DNA from: Eutreptiella sp. 'Long Island Sound 2002'
Lineage: Eukaryota > Euglenozoa > Euglenophyceae > Eutreptiales > Eutreptiaceae
Direction of reading: 5' to 3'
DNA length: 64,000 bases
Assembly (NCBI GenBank): GCA_964036045.1
Contig: OZ038381.1
Coordinates: 130,455,708-130,519,707 of the forward strand
Shown here: positions 36,444-46,726 of the stretch, in pieces
How positions within the stretch are numbered: position 1 is the stretch's first letter
How the letters are laid out: each line of letters begins with the position of its first letter
Made by a program: the position numbers and the translations under genes
Notes under the pieces: model-generated
The model's input: only the letters and a program-made list of their open reading frames with translations
The model's database searches: none
Told to the model about the DNA's origin: nothing

Positions 36444-37696
36444 CGTCGATGCCCCCGCCCACACACGCCACCGCGAATCCCCCCTCCCGCGACCGCCACA
36501 AGAGACCCCATCACCGGACCCCACACGCGACAACGACGACCACCCCCCCCCACCCACACCACCCCCCCCATCACAGCCCGCACCACCAGCCGCCGCACCG
36601 GCCGAACCCTACGCCCTACACAACCCCGCAGCGGTACGGCAGCACCTCCGGAGACTCGGGGAACAGGACGTGCTGTGCCTCTGCACCTCCGGCACCACCG
36701 AGCGCATCCGGGCGACCACCCTGGTCCGGGCGGCCACCCTTGGGGAAGGCGTCCGAGACTTCCTCTTCGACGCCTTCCTCCACGTGGCCCGACACGACCG
36801 CCCCCCACGCGCCACCCCAGACAGCAAGAGCCCGCCCCCCACGGGGAGCCGGATCTGGGTGCCCCCCATCGACTGGGGGCGACACCTAGTCGGACACCCC
36901 GTGCCGGAGCGGGACAGCACCGAGGGCCGCCGCGGCTACCGCGAGCCCAACATGGCCCACCCCCCACCCAGCGCCACCCCCGACAACACCAAAGAGTGGG
37001 AGCGGGAAACATGGGTAGCCCGAATGGCCTCCCTGAGCAACTTCCGGCACCACGTCCCGGGGGACATCCCCACCCCCGACGACTGGCAGCCAACCCCCTC
37101 CACGTACATGACTCTCATGTACAATCTGCACTACACCCTCTCCACCACCCACTACCACGCACCAACTGACCACTGGGTGGTGCACGGCACCGACTCCCTC
37201 CTCCCCGCCGACTACGCCCTCCCCCCACACAACCTAGGCCTCAACACGTACGCCAGGGGGGACGACCCAGACGACCCCCACATCTTGGGCACGTGGGAAC
37301 ACAAATCCCTGGACACGCTGCTCTCCATCCGCAGCAGCAGCCAGGGCCTTCGTAGGGCGATGTATTGCCTCGCCAAGTGGACCCAACGGACCTGGGGGAT
37401 CCCCACCGACCGGTGGGTGTGGGTGGTCAGGCTGCGTCCCCAGCAGAGGGAAGCCCCCCAAAACCGCAAGGGGACCCACCCCCCCAGGCCCCACCACCCT
37501 ACAGCTCTGCCCGTACATGGTGGCAGCCCGCTTCATGGCGCTGCTGTGGCCGGGCCCAGAAACCCCCACCAAAAACTACCCCCACCTCACAGAGGAGGAC
37601 ATGCCCGGCATCCAGCGATGCTTCTTCCGCACCCTCGACTACCTCCAGCAAACACACCCGCATGTCCTGGAGCAGATATGGCCACTGCCCGGGTAA
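36205..37696 (+). CDS. GC-rich block ORF 4, unknown globular protein
   Basis: ATG at 36205 (MQPPPTHTPAPETSQEPQG) overlaps the Pro-rich tail of ORF 3. After about 130 disordered residues comes a well-formed domain (EPYALHNPAAVRQHLRRL..GVRDFLFDAFLHVAR..GSRIWVPPIDWGRHL..WVARMASLSNFRHHV..YMTLMYNLHYTL..HILGTWEHKSLDTLL..WGIPTDRWVWVVRLRP). A register change of one base in a C-rich run (37.44-37.50 kb) is needed to reach the rest (LQLCPYMVAARFMALLWPG..YPHLTEEDMPGIQRCFFRTL..HPHVLEQIWPLPG), ending TAA 37694-37696. Rich in Trp and clearly protein-like; no family recognised. ORFs 3 and 4 could be one protein split by a frameshift. Confidence 0.5.
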
Positions 37697-39038
37697 CCCA
37701 CGTGCCCGGGCGGCCAAGACAACACCGCCACACCAGCACCAGCACGCACGGGTCACCAGGGAAAACGCGCGCACACGCCCCTCGCCCGAACCCGCACCCT
37801 CGTTCTCGCTACTTGCAGGACCCAGCATCCCACGCCCGCCCCCGAAGCCCAGGGCCCTCCGCCCTCTCCCACAGCCCTCTCCTCCGCCTCCGACTCCACA
37901 AGTCCCACCACAACGACCACCTCATCCACCACCACCACCACATCCTCATCCAGCACTCCACCCCCCAGGCCGCGGGGGACACCTCCCAAACGGGCCCCCA
38001 AAACCCGCCCCCACCGCGAGCAACCCCGCCGCCGCCAAGGCCCACGCCCCGACGAGGCCCACAACTGCGACCCAGCCGAAACCGAAGACCGCCGCCAAAC
38101 AGCCACCCAAACCCGTCAACGCGCCACGACCGCAACCCGCAGCCAAGCTCAAACTCAAGTCCAAACCCGGCGCCACGACTGCAGCGCGAGCCCGACCCCC
38201 CGAGGACGTTCTCTCTGACATTTGGCCCCAGCCGTCCCAGACCCGGAGGCAGCAGCGCCCAGCACGGCGGCCCCCCACCGTCACTGACGTCGCCGCCACC
38301 ACCTTCATAGCGGAGCACGCCGCGGCCGAAGCACAGCGCCACTCGTCCCGCCAACTCTCAAAGCCCGCACCCCGGGCCCAAGGACCGCCCCCGACCAGGC
38401 CAGAACGACGCCAGGGTCCGCCAGCAGCATCCCCGCCCCCCTACCAACCCTCGATGACAGCCCACATAGAGCGCATGCCCCGCTACCGCCGCCGCCGTGA
38501 GTCCCCGCCCAACCCCGAGGCGGAGACCGTGCGCGCACACCCGCGAGTCCACATCCACTCGCGCCCCCACTCCCCGCGCACCCCCACGGTACAGGACTAC
38601 GAGGAATCCCCCGGGCCCGCCACCGCCACCGGTCCCCACGACCCCGTCACACCCACCCACGCCCACTCCTCCGCCCAAGACTGCAGCCCCGCCCAGGGAC
38701 AGTGGTGGCAGCGCTGGACCCACACGCAGCTCTCGGAGCTGCGAAAGTGGGCCCGGGGAGAGCCCTCCCTCGAGGGCCTGGTCGTCCGGCCACGCAAGGG
38801 GTCGGTGGAGAACTGCCGCCTCCGGCCGGCGGGGGGGTGGATGCCGCAGGCTGCATGGGAAGCCATGCTGGCCGATGCACTCCACCCCCCGGGAGTCCAC
38901 CCCCGCAACCTCCCCGCGCCCCAGGACCACCCGTATGTCCTCAGGCGCCTGCGGGAGACCCTCCAGCAGACACAGCGAGACGGCATCCGCCTGTGGGACA
39001 TCACCAAAAGCCGGGCCCCGCACACATACACCCCCTAA
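37662..39038 (+). CDS. GC-rich block ORF 5, basic linker plus C-terminal domain
   Basis: The open frame continues from within the end of ORF 4; the start chosen (ATG 37662) is uncertain. The first half is Pro/Ala/Lys-rich (PKPKTAAKQPPKPVNAPRPQ.., KLKLKSKP), then a short ordered stretch (EDVLSDIWPQPSQ..TVTDVAATTFIAEHAAAEAQ). A compact C-terminal domain follows (QWWQRWTHTQLSELRKWARG..LEGLVVRPRKGSVENCRL..GGWMPQAAWEAMLADALH..DHPYVLRRLRETLQQTQRDG..LWDITK), stop at 39036-39038. The basic linker and Trp/Arg-rich domain suggest nucleic-acid or chromatin contact, but no family is recognised. Confidence 0.45.
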   Translation: MSWSRYGHCPGNPRARAAKTTPPHQHQHARVTRENARTRPSPEPAPSFSLLAGPSIPRPPPKPRALRPLPQPSPPPPTPQVPPQRPPHPPPPPHPHPALHPPGRGGHLPNGPPKPAPTASNPAAAKAHAPTRPTTATQPKPKTAAKQPPKPVNAPRPQPAAKLKLKSKPGATTAARARPPEDVLSDIWPQPSQTRRQQRPARRPPTVTDVAATTFIAEHAAAEAQRHSSRQLSKPAPRAQGPPPTRPERRQGPPAASPPPYQPSMTAHIERMPRYRRRRESPPNPEAETVRAHPRVHIHSRPHSPRTPTVQDYEESPGPATATGPHDPVTPTHAHSSAQDCSPAQGQWWQRWTHTQLSELRKWARGEPSLEGLVVRPRKGSVENCRLRPAGGWMPQAAWEAMLADALHPPGVHPRNLPAPQDHPYVLRRLRETLQQTQRDGIRLWDITKSRAPHTYTP

Positions 39039-39719
39039 CCACCCCACAAGGGTCGGCGCACCGACACCGGCGGCACCCACAGCACCCCAGGAGCCCTGCG
39101 CACCACACCACACGACGCGCCTGACCCCCCGGCCAGCGGCGCCGCCACCTAACCCCGTTACCCAGCAAACCACCACCACGGGGCGCCACGCCAGGCCCCG
39201 CCCAGAAGTCACCAAACGAACCTCACACCGAAGGACGCCAACACGCACGACAACGGGCACCACGACGCCCAAAGGCACCGAACCCAGGCCCGCTACCGTT
39301 GCAACCGCCTAACTGAGCCAAAACCCAAACACAAATCAAACCCGAGCCACATCCCGAAACCGCTAACCCTTGACTCCTAACCAGGCCCGCCGAGGAAACA
39401 ACGTAGCCACAGCCCACACCCACAGCCGACACAGCCGCCTAACCAGCCAGCTCCAGAAGCAAAGAGACACCTAACCAAACCCAGCCTGGCCCATGCCCGT
39501 GTACATCAGGACGCGCGAGCCGCACCCCTGGGGCGCGACTGCGGCCACAGCACCGACGACACACGCCAGAGGACACAACACTATTGCACCGCCGCACCAG
39601 CGGCCCGTGCCTGTGCCTGCAGTGTACGCGCGCCCCTGTTTTTCTTTTTTTTTCTATCAAAAGAAAAACGAGAATTAGGAGGGGAGGAAGAGGGACACAA
39701 CCACCAATGGCACACGCGC
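39039..39719. other. A/C-rich spacer, no gene seen
   Basis: T-poor on the plus strand, with no convincing frame. An oligo-T/A patch (TTTTTCTTTTTTTTTCTATC) lies near 39640-39660, just before the minisatellite. Confidence 0.5.
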
Positions 39720-40270
39720 ACCACACACAGCGGGCACACCGGTGAACGGGCGCCACGAGGGCCAGGACACTGCACACGCGCGTGCGGCAAGGGCAACAAA
39801 GGGACGAGACACCACGGCCTGGAACACTGGTGAACAAGAGCCAAGAGGCCCGGGACACCGCGCACGCAAAGCAACACACCGAGCGAGCGCACCGGTGAAC
39901 AGGAGCCAAGTGGCCCAGGACACCGCACACGTAACACAACACACCGAGCGGGCACACCGGTGAACAGAAGCCAAGTGGCCCAGGACACCGCACACGCAAA
40001 GCAACACACCGAGCGGGCGCACCGGTGAACAAGAGCCAAGTGGCCCGGGACACCGCACACGCAACACCACACGCCCAGCGGGCGCACCGCTGAACGGGAG
40101 CCACATGGCCCAGGACACCGCACACGCAACACAACACACCCAGCAAGCACACCGGTGAACAGGAGCCAAGTTGCCCAGGACACAGCAGACGCAACACAGC
40201 AAACCGCGCGGGCACAACGGTGAACAGGAACCAAGCGACCCAGGACACTGCACACACGTAGGGCGGCCAA
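39720..40270. repeat. 65-bp minisatellite, about eight copies
   Basis: Units contain CACACCGAGCGGGCACACCG, GTGAACAGGAGCCAAGTGGC and CCAGGACACCGCACACGCAA; GTGAACRRGAGCC motifs recur every 65 bp (near 39891, 39956, 40021, 40086, 40151 and 40216), with looser copies before. It is the same family as 20.54-20.66 kb. The array lies between the two halves of the GC-rich coding block. Frames through it on - are Cys/Leu-rich repeats and not genes. Confidence 0.92.
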
Positions 40271-41208
40271 GAGACAGGAAAGAACCAATACCCCATGGGT
40301 CGGACGCACTGGGGCGACCCAGCCGACCCACTGGGCCAGTGGCAGGAGCGGTACTCCAATGCCACTGGTCCGAGCCCGGCCAAGCTGCATCAGGGACCAT
40401 GGCAAACATCACCCGGAGCCATGGAAGCAACCGGTGACAGGCGAGCCGGTACACAGTCCAGGAGGGGGTCGCCTGCCAGACAGAGTGGCCCCGCAACTCA
40501 AGCCACAAGAGTGAGGCGGTCGTACCGTAGACTAGCGGGCGCAATACCCCTTGTGGTGAGAGATACTCCACACGGCCGCCCAAGAGAGGGGGCATGTGGC
40601 CGTACCCATGGACACATGTGGGGACACTCTCCCACCTGGGACACATGGACCGGGTGGCCGCGACAATGCCTTCTTAAACACATGCGGGAGCGGCTCAAGA
40701 GGCACCATAGGGCAGTGGGAGGGACAGGACGTCCCCTTGGTAAGACCTTCTTCCTGCAATGTCAAAGGAGGCATCCCGATCTCCCGAAGATACCTACCTA
40801 CCTACCTACCTTGGTTACGGTGTCCGGGCATATACACCGTGCCCATCAGGTCCAGGGAAGACACCAATTCACTGCACAGAATGGAATCTCTCGCCCTCAG
40901 GACATCCCAACCAAAGCACCAGTCATTCACCACCATCAGCACATCCCGGGGGACAAATGGTCACAGACAGCCAATGGTGGGAGAACAGCACACCAACGCG
41001 CCTTGGCCCACATCACCGTCCGCCCCACAGCCCATTTACCTCAAGATTTTCGCACAGAGCGACAGATAGTCCTGGAGGGACAGGCACAACACACCATTAC
41101 TGCCGCCCCACTACCGCGCATGAATGCCACTGCGACCACACTACCATCCCAGCGCTGCCAGAAAACGCCACACGGCCCCAATAACCCAGTCTCGCGCATC
41201 CACATTGA
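40271..41208. other. GC-rich stretch with ambiguous frames
   Basis: All three plus frames are open for long distances (for example 40295-41323). None is clearly better, and none carries a motif I recognise. A (CTAC)n run lies at about 40794-40812. It may be the upstream, decayed part of the ORFs that follow. Confidence 0.4.
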
Positions 41209-41826
41209 TTCACTCCTCCACTGCATGGCCACCACTCACCTCTGGCCCCCCGGAATGGAGATTGCTGTCGCCCCATCAGACGCCATCGACGCACCCTCGA
41301 GGCACCTGCCATCCACATCCTGAAGTTGCACGCCCAATGGGGGGTACTCCACTGGGCACAAGGGGTCCTCATGGCAGCTCAGGCCTACAGCCCGGACGTC
41401 GACCCTGAGGACCCCCTGAGAGGCCGACAACGACTCCTCCAAGCCACCACTGCCACAGGATGGGAGGGCGCCCGAGGGGAGGCCCTGTACACAGCAATGT
41501 ACTGGGCCCAAGGATCCCCCCACGGTCGCGTCACACCCGAACCCTCAGTGGCCTGGGTCATGCAGGCAAAAGCAAAGAGGCAGTACCACCTCCACAAACC
41601 CTTTGGCGGCAGCCCACCCGCAGTACCATGGCCCACAGACCCCCCAGAAACAGTACAGAAACTGGCCGACCTCACAAAATACCAGGCAAAGGCATCCATG
41701 CCAACATCGGCGGAGCCCCCCGTGCTGGACCCTATCTCAACAAGCTACCCACCCCGTTCTCGAAGCCCGCCCACCTCCGGTCCCAACAAAGAGTACACGC
41801 AGGAAGCGAGGCACGCGCGCCTGTAG
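41209..41826 (+). CDS. Second GC-rich block, ORF A, unknown
   Basis: An open frame without upstream ATG, best read from about 41290: TLEAPAIHILKLHAQWGVLH..QGVLMAAQAYSPDVDPEDPL..RQRLLQATTATGWEGARGEA..WVMQAKAKRQYHLHKPFGG..PETVQKLADLTKYQAKAS. The preceding stretch (..RIHIDSLLHCMATTHLWPPG..) is in a different frame, so the start is broken by a frameshift near 41.29 kb. The long alanine-rich helical stretch is protein-like. No family recognised. It continues the style of the block left of the minisatellite: Pro-rich tail, Trp-rich core, plus strand. Confidence 0.35.
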   Translation, partial: FTPPLHGHHSPLAPRNGDCCRPIRRHRRTLEAPAIHILKLHAQWGVLHWAQGVLMAAQAYSPDVDPEDPLRGRQRLLQATTATGWEGARGEALYTAMYWAQGSPHGRVTPEPSVAWVMQAKAKRQYHLHKPFGGSPPAVPWPTDPPETVQKLADLTKYQAKASMPTSAEPPVLDPISTSYPPRSRSPPTSGPNKEYTQEARHARL

Positions 41827-41938
41827 CCCCCAACAAACCAAGGTGGGCAACAAGGCAACTCCCTTCCACCCCAGCGCACCCGCCCCGGCCCCTACTGCAG
41901 ACCCAGCAGGCGTTGCAACGCTCCCCCCCGCCCCCTGA

Positions 41939-42295
41939 GACCAGGCATCCTCGTCATCCCCCATACAACCACCGGCACGGCTGCAGCCCGACACCTACCC
42001 AGAATTCCAAGAGGGCACGATGGTCCAACAACCCTACCGCAACGCCAACACAGGCGACTCGGTCTGGTGCGGAGGGAAGATCCTGTACCCCCTCAAATGC
42101 CGGGGCCCAAACAGCGGGTTGCAGATTCAGGTGAAATGGCACTGCCAACCCCACCTCAACCAACCCAACGCCCCGGACAAGGCAGAGCGCGACACTTTGG
42201 AGCTCAGCAGCGCCAACCCCCTCCCTCGCGTCACCCCCGAGAAGGAGGCCCAACGGGGGAACCAAATACACCGGGGAAATCTTCCCAGAATGTAA
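41939..42295 (+). CDS. Second GC-rich block, ORF B, unknown
   Basis: The open frame gives ..PARLQPDTYPEFQEGTMVQQ..GDSVWCGGKILYPLKCRG..GLQIQVKWHCQPHLNQP.. and stops at 42293-42295, just before a run of 14 C. The WCGG/KC/WHC spacing gives a few Cys but no named motif. The internal ATG at 42020 is the only Met. It is probably a middle part of one protein together with ORFs A and C, broken by indels. Confidence 0.35.
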   Translation, partial: DQASSSSPIQPPARLQPDTYPEFQEGTMVQQPYRNANTGDSVWCGGKILYPLKCRGPNSGLQIQVKWHCQPHLNQPNAPDKAERDTLELSSANPLPRVTPEKEAQRGNQIHRGNLPRM

Positions 42296-42373
42296 CAGCC
42301 CCCCCCCCCCCCACGCCCACTCCAGTGCCCATGGCCCAGCAAACACAACCCGAGCCTGATCTCCCCTCCCTGA

Positions 42374-42634
42374 GGGGGCAAGGGCCGGGGACAAAGGTTC
42401 CTACAACCCCGGCCCGCAGCCACAGAGGCGACCGTCAACCTCCTCAACCTCAACCACCCAGCCATCACATACCCTAAGGACGCGGCAACCGCCCTCCAAA
42501 AACTTTCGATGGCGCAGGGCACAAAGTGGGTTCCCCACCCCCTCACCTTCCAGGCAGAAGACCTTCAAGGCGACGATCCCCCGGAGCCTACCCCCATATA
42601 CACCCCGGACCAGAAAGCATACACGTCTTACTAG
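42374..42634 (+). CDS. Second GC-rich block, ORF C (C-terminal piece)
   Basis: An open frame after a stop at 42371, lacking its own start: ATEATVNLLNLNHPAITYP..ATALQKLSMAQGTKWVPHPL..FQAEDLQGDDPPEPTPIY..KAYTSY, stop 42632-42634. Codon usage resembles ORF B. The C14 run between B and C is the obvious place for a length error. Function unknown. Confidence 0.35.
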   Translation, partial: GGKGRGQRFLQPRPAATEATVNLLNLNHPAITYPKDAATALQKLSMAQGTKWVPHPLTFQAEDLQGDDPPEPTPIYTPDQKAYTSY

Positions 42635-43221
42635 CACACAGGGACTGCCTTGTGACGAGTTTCCTAGGAGGTGGTTCTTCCTTAGGAACGCGGCTGCACA
42701 AAATGAAAGCATCGACAATCAATAAGAATCCACATCTTGACTGCTAGCCAGCAATACACAAACAAGCGTACAACCTTTCCCGCCTAACAAAAAAGAAGAC
42801 AAAAGTATGTACACCAAAGTCCAATAACATACAAAGAGTCAGCGATAATTAGCTTCGAAGAAACCTCTCAATCTCTCCAGGGTCCTGAACGTCATGATCT
42901 TCCTCATGGAATATGGCAAAGGAAAATTAACCTCACATGATTGACTCACCCTCGAGGTCAAAGGCAAAGCAATAGGGGCGCTCAGTGGGACATGCGACCA
43001 TGGGGAAATTGACCTCATAAATTAATCGATCTCATACCCTCAGGAGACCTGGAATCCCGTGTGCTCAATGGATGGATGCAGGAAGAAAGATTGTACTTGA
43101 TCACGGCAGAGCATCCCAAAAAAATGGCTCAATGACCAACAGATCTTCCGGGGGTTCCTCTCTAATCCCACATGGACCTGGTTCCACAAGACCTCTTAAC
43201 CTCATCGCATGGCGCATTCAT
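42635..43221. other. AT-richer intergenic stretch, nothing recognised
   Basis: The composition changes abruptly from the GC-rich block. No ORF, motif or clear repeat apart from the approach to the 198-bp repeat. Confidence 0.5.
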
Positions 43222-43419
43222 TCCCAAACCAAATCACAAGAGATTGTACACTTGAACAACCGTGAGAGTATATCCATGGGGAGATTGTCCTATCCCGAAG
43301 AGAAGGAGTCCCGCCCCAAGGGAGAACATATATATTGCCCTAGGAGAGACCTTCACCAATCCATGCCCTGAAGCGCTCGACCTTCCCATAAACCACTCCA
43401 GGAGAGCATCTGTATGGAA
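43222..43419 (+). repeat. 198-bp direct repeat outside the chromovirus, left copy
   Basis: Identical in orientation and length to 54569-54766, with two differences seen by eye (CACAAGAG/CACACGAG, GAAGGAG/GAGGGAG). It lies 76 bp outside the left LTR end, so it is too long and too distant to be a target-site duplication. Confidence 0.92.
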
Positions 43420-43969
43420 GTCAGGTCTAGCGGGAAGTAAGCCGCCTCCCCTCTTCACGCGCGGAGCCTCTTCCTGTTCGTCACAGGGGCGACGAGAAAG
43501 ATGTCCTTGAACTATGCCCTAGATACTTTGATGTATTCTTGCAGGTTTTGTAGTTGAAAACCCAAACCAAAGCAGCAAGTAGAGCAAGAACAGGATGTGG
43601 ATCGAATCAATGATTGGTTTTTGAGTCCAGTGTAACACAGAAGGGCTGCAGATAGACAAAGCAGGTTTATACACAAAGATTCAATCACATATGGACAATA
43701 CAAAAGATTTTATATGAAAATTGGTCTGACTCTTGCCTCAGAGATAGCATTAGGCACTTCATGTGCACTCTTTTGGGTGAAATGGTGCTGGTTAGGAATG
43801 TGGGGCATAGATGTCAGGACCACACAGAAAATGACTTGGCCATGCAACTGAAATGAGAAACAGTTACAAAGTAGGACCACAATAAGTGGTAGAAACAATT
43901 GAGTATAGGGGTCTTGGGGTGGGAGACCACTAGCCTTAACCTCCAAGGCCTAAAGCATGAAATGCCTGT

Positions 43970-43975
43970 TTTATT
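43970..43975 (-). terminator. AATAAA in 3' LTR
   Basis: ACCGAAATAAA on the element strand, kept in the 5' LTR (54276-54281) and the solo LTR (24978-24983). Confidence 0.5.
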
Positions 43976-44450
43976 TCGGTATATCCTCCATGAAGGAAGG
44001 TACCTCCGCTCAGTTGAGTGGTAGGGGTGAACTTCATGGGGGGCTAGGGTCACAACCCTAGTTACTTTGAGAAAGTGTACTTTAGGCAACAAAAGTAAGA
44101 TAAAAACACTTAAGTTTGTCTTAGCATCAACAAAAGGGTTTTAAGGGGGGCTTGGCCTGGATCAAGCCCTCCAAGAAAGACATGGCAGTGACTTTTTCTT
44201 ACTCCCCCCTGGAGTACTAGTTAGCTAAGCTAGTAGGACGAAGGAAAAAGGCTCAAATATTCCCAAAATTACCTCAGAAAATGCATTAAACTTACCAAAA
44301 ACATCCTCATCACTTCATAGAAGCCTATCACACTGTAGGTACCCTTGAAAAACAGTGTAATGTACCGTGAATGATGTCCCTTCGAAGGGGCATTCCTCAA
44401 AAGTCGCCGACGTGCGACGAAAACGTTTGGAAACAGTTTGGGGGTAGTTG

Positions 44451-44460
44451 GGTTTGAACC
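44451..44460 (-). other. tRNA-like B-box in 3' LTR
   Basis: GGTTCAAACC on the element strand, with CCTAGTGGTCAAGC about 40 nt upstream resembling an A-box. It matches the solo LTR copy and could be a remnant of a tRNA or tRNA-derived SINE absorbed by the LTR. Confidence 0.35.
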
Positions 44461-46726
44461 CAGGACTCCCTCCGTAGAGCACATATGCTTGACCACTAGG
44501 GTACAGTCGAACGCTCTAATGCGGACGGCTATCGCTGTATAAACAGCGTTTTAGTATACGTCCTGACCAAGGGCCAGGGCGGAGCAATACTCCCAATGGA
44601 GGACACAAACCTCCAGGAGCTGGAAAAAATAGAAAATGTAACCAGCAGGGAGTGATTCCTGCGGTTTAGCGGAAGGGGTTGCGATTTAGCAAGTGAAATC
44701 GTTAAAGATCGACGAAACCACGCGGGAAATCGTCATTTTTACACATAACTCGAAGTCGCAGACAAGCACAAAGGAAGCGGACTCCAAGAAAAGGGTTGCG
44801 CAAGCGTAAAGGGCTTTTGGAAAAGAAGGTATGAGCCGTAGTTTTTAAAGTTCCAAAGGAAATTTTTGCCCAGTTGCATCAAAATTTTAATAAACTTCAG
44901 AGTCAAGTATTCAAATTCAGCCCACACCACAGAGCAGGTCAACAACCCATCTCTCAGGTATGTCAGTGTCACCTCACACTCACGCATTGCGTTCGTGTTG
45001 GTTGTTTCGTTAAAACGTTAGGGTTGTCAACGCTGTGTTCGTTGGGGGTTCGGGTGTTCCTCCTCGTGCTCTGCACAGGTCAAAACAGGAATGAAAGGTA
45101 TGCGATGCGAATGGAGCGCGCAGCGCGCACGTAGGGTTGGAATAAGCGCTGTGCTCGCGATGCATGTGCCTAATCCAGGCATTCACAAGTTTTGACGCTT
45201 CACCTGTACCCCAAATTTACCCTTGTTTTCTTCTTCACAGGTGAGTAAAGAAAGCGTTTGTTCGTGTGTGGCCGTCGCGTTAAAGTCGGGTTGCTTAAAA
45301 CGTTTAGGCTTGTTTTGTGTTCGTTTCATTCGGCATTCACACGATACAATGGTGAGTAAGGTAGGTTAGCCCAGGAGGAGCTCACCTCCTGGTAGAGTCA
45401 TTTTGGTTAAGGTTCAGCCTCCCTTCCCTGCGTGCACATGATGCATTAAAGGGTAGGCCACGCGAATTGCGCACGGTAAACCTTGTTTAGGTTACCCAGA
45501 GGCTCCTCGGTACGTTCTTTAAGAGAACCTGAGGAGTCTTTTAAAGCTTGCTTGCTTGACAGGGGAGCTGATCCGTCAGCGTGTTTGCGGACAGTGTATT
45601 ATAGGTCACACTGTAAAAGGGTATAATACCTGGAGTGTGGCTTGGTTCCTCCGCCGCAAACACCCCTTCATTTGCCTCCGTTGTACAGGTGGGAGAGGTT
45701 AAGGGTGAATGGGGCACACAGCAGCTGCCTTCGGTGGCTATCCATTTTTCTGCCCCAGCAAAACAGGGGCGCTGATCACAAATCAAATCACTGTGCCTCA
45801 GCCAGTACTGGCGAGGGCAGTTCGACTTCAACGACATCTGCACTGTGCACGCAACGAGAGCACCCCTTCCGTCCAAGCCCTAGCAGGGGAAACACGTTGT
45901 GGCGTCCCCTGTTAGGCCAGAGTTGCTTAGCAGCGCTGTGCTCTCTTGTCTTCTTCACAGGAGGGCCATTAGGGCCCGAGTGATCTTTGACTGCAGCACC
46001 CAGTAGCGTGTGTAGGGGTTAGGGTCAGCAGGCCTGGCAGGAGTTGAGTGCAAGTGATGAGTGCTCACCCTGCCTTCGAAGGCCGGTGCTGGCGTTAGTC
46101 AGTGTAGTGTAGTGGTGTCTCCTGTCCCGCGTGCTTTTACTCGTGGGCAGGGGAGTGCGTTAGCTTTTGGCCTGTAGCAAAAATGGGCGTTTTGTATGCC
46201 CTTAGCACACTTGGCCACCCCTCCCCTCTAGTAGGTAGGGCTTTTGCCGTCTTACCCCAAGGATAGGCGCCAGCACAGGAATTGGGCGCCATAGGAGTGG
46301 TAATAGTACCTGATTAGGACCTTCGGTCCGACGTCAGCGAAGCCCGGTCTCCGGGAGCCACACTGGGGAGAGAAGTGAGACACATACAGACATACATAGC
46401 ACACTTAGGGGTATGGTAAACCCTGTAAGGAAGGGTAGAACCCCATGGGTCTGGACCAGTCAGGGGTCCTAACTGTGGGCTCGCTTGTCCCCAAGGAGGG
46501 AAGGCACACCTTGCCTCATAACACCTTGCTTGTCATTTCCCCCTGGTGTAGTAAGCCACCGTTCTTCGTTGGCTCTCCAAGGTCATTACATTAGGGCAGT
46601 ACCCATGCAACACATGGTCAACAAGGCACACACTCGCTTGGTGGCTGCAATCAAGATAAGTGGCCACCTCGCTCACGCTGGAAACCATAGGCATGGGTCT
46701 GCAGGGCACAGACTGACACAGGGAGA

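Larger units (their letters stand above)
43496..46718 (-). mobile_element. 3' LTR, about 3.2 kb
   Basis: Runs from just after the chromodomain stop (46727) to the base shared with the 5' LTR at 43496. The start is placed near TGTGTCAG by comparison with the solo LTR. The retroviral-type TG..CA ends are not clean: the shared end reads ..GACATCTTTC on the element strand. It contains a tRNA-like B-box, a conserved AATAAA and no convincing ORF. Most gypsy LTRs are a few hundred bases; more than 3 kb is exceptional. Confidence 0.8.

Noticed and set aside
39439-40646. Cys/Leu-rich minus-strand ORFs of 274-323 codons
   Set aside because: They traverse the 65-bp minisatellite; the CSPV/VLGHL-type peptide is the repeat read in two frames.
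43222-43419. 198-bp flanking repeat as target-site duplication
   Set aside because: Gypsy integrases make duplications of about 4-6 bp directly at the LTR ends; this one is 198 bp and 58-76 bp away.
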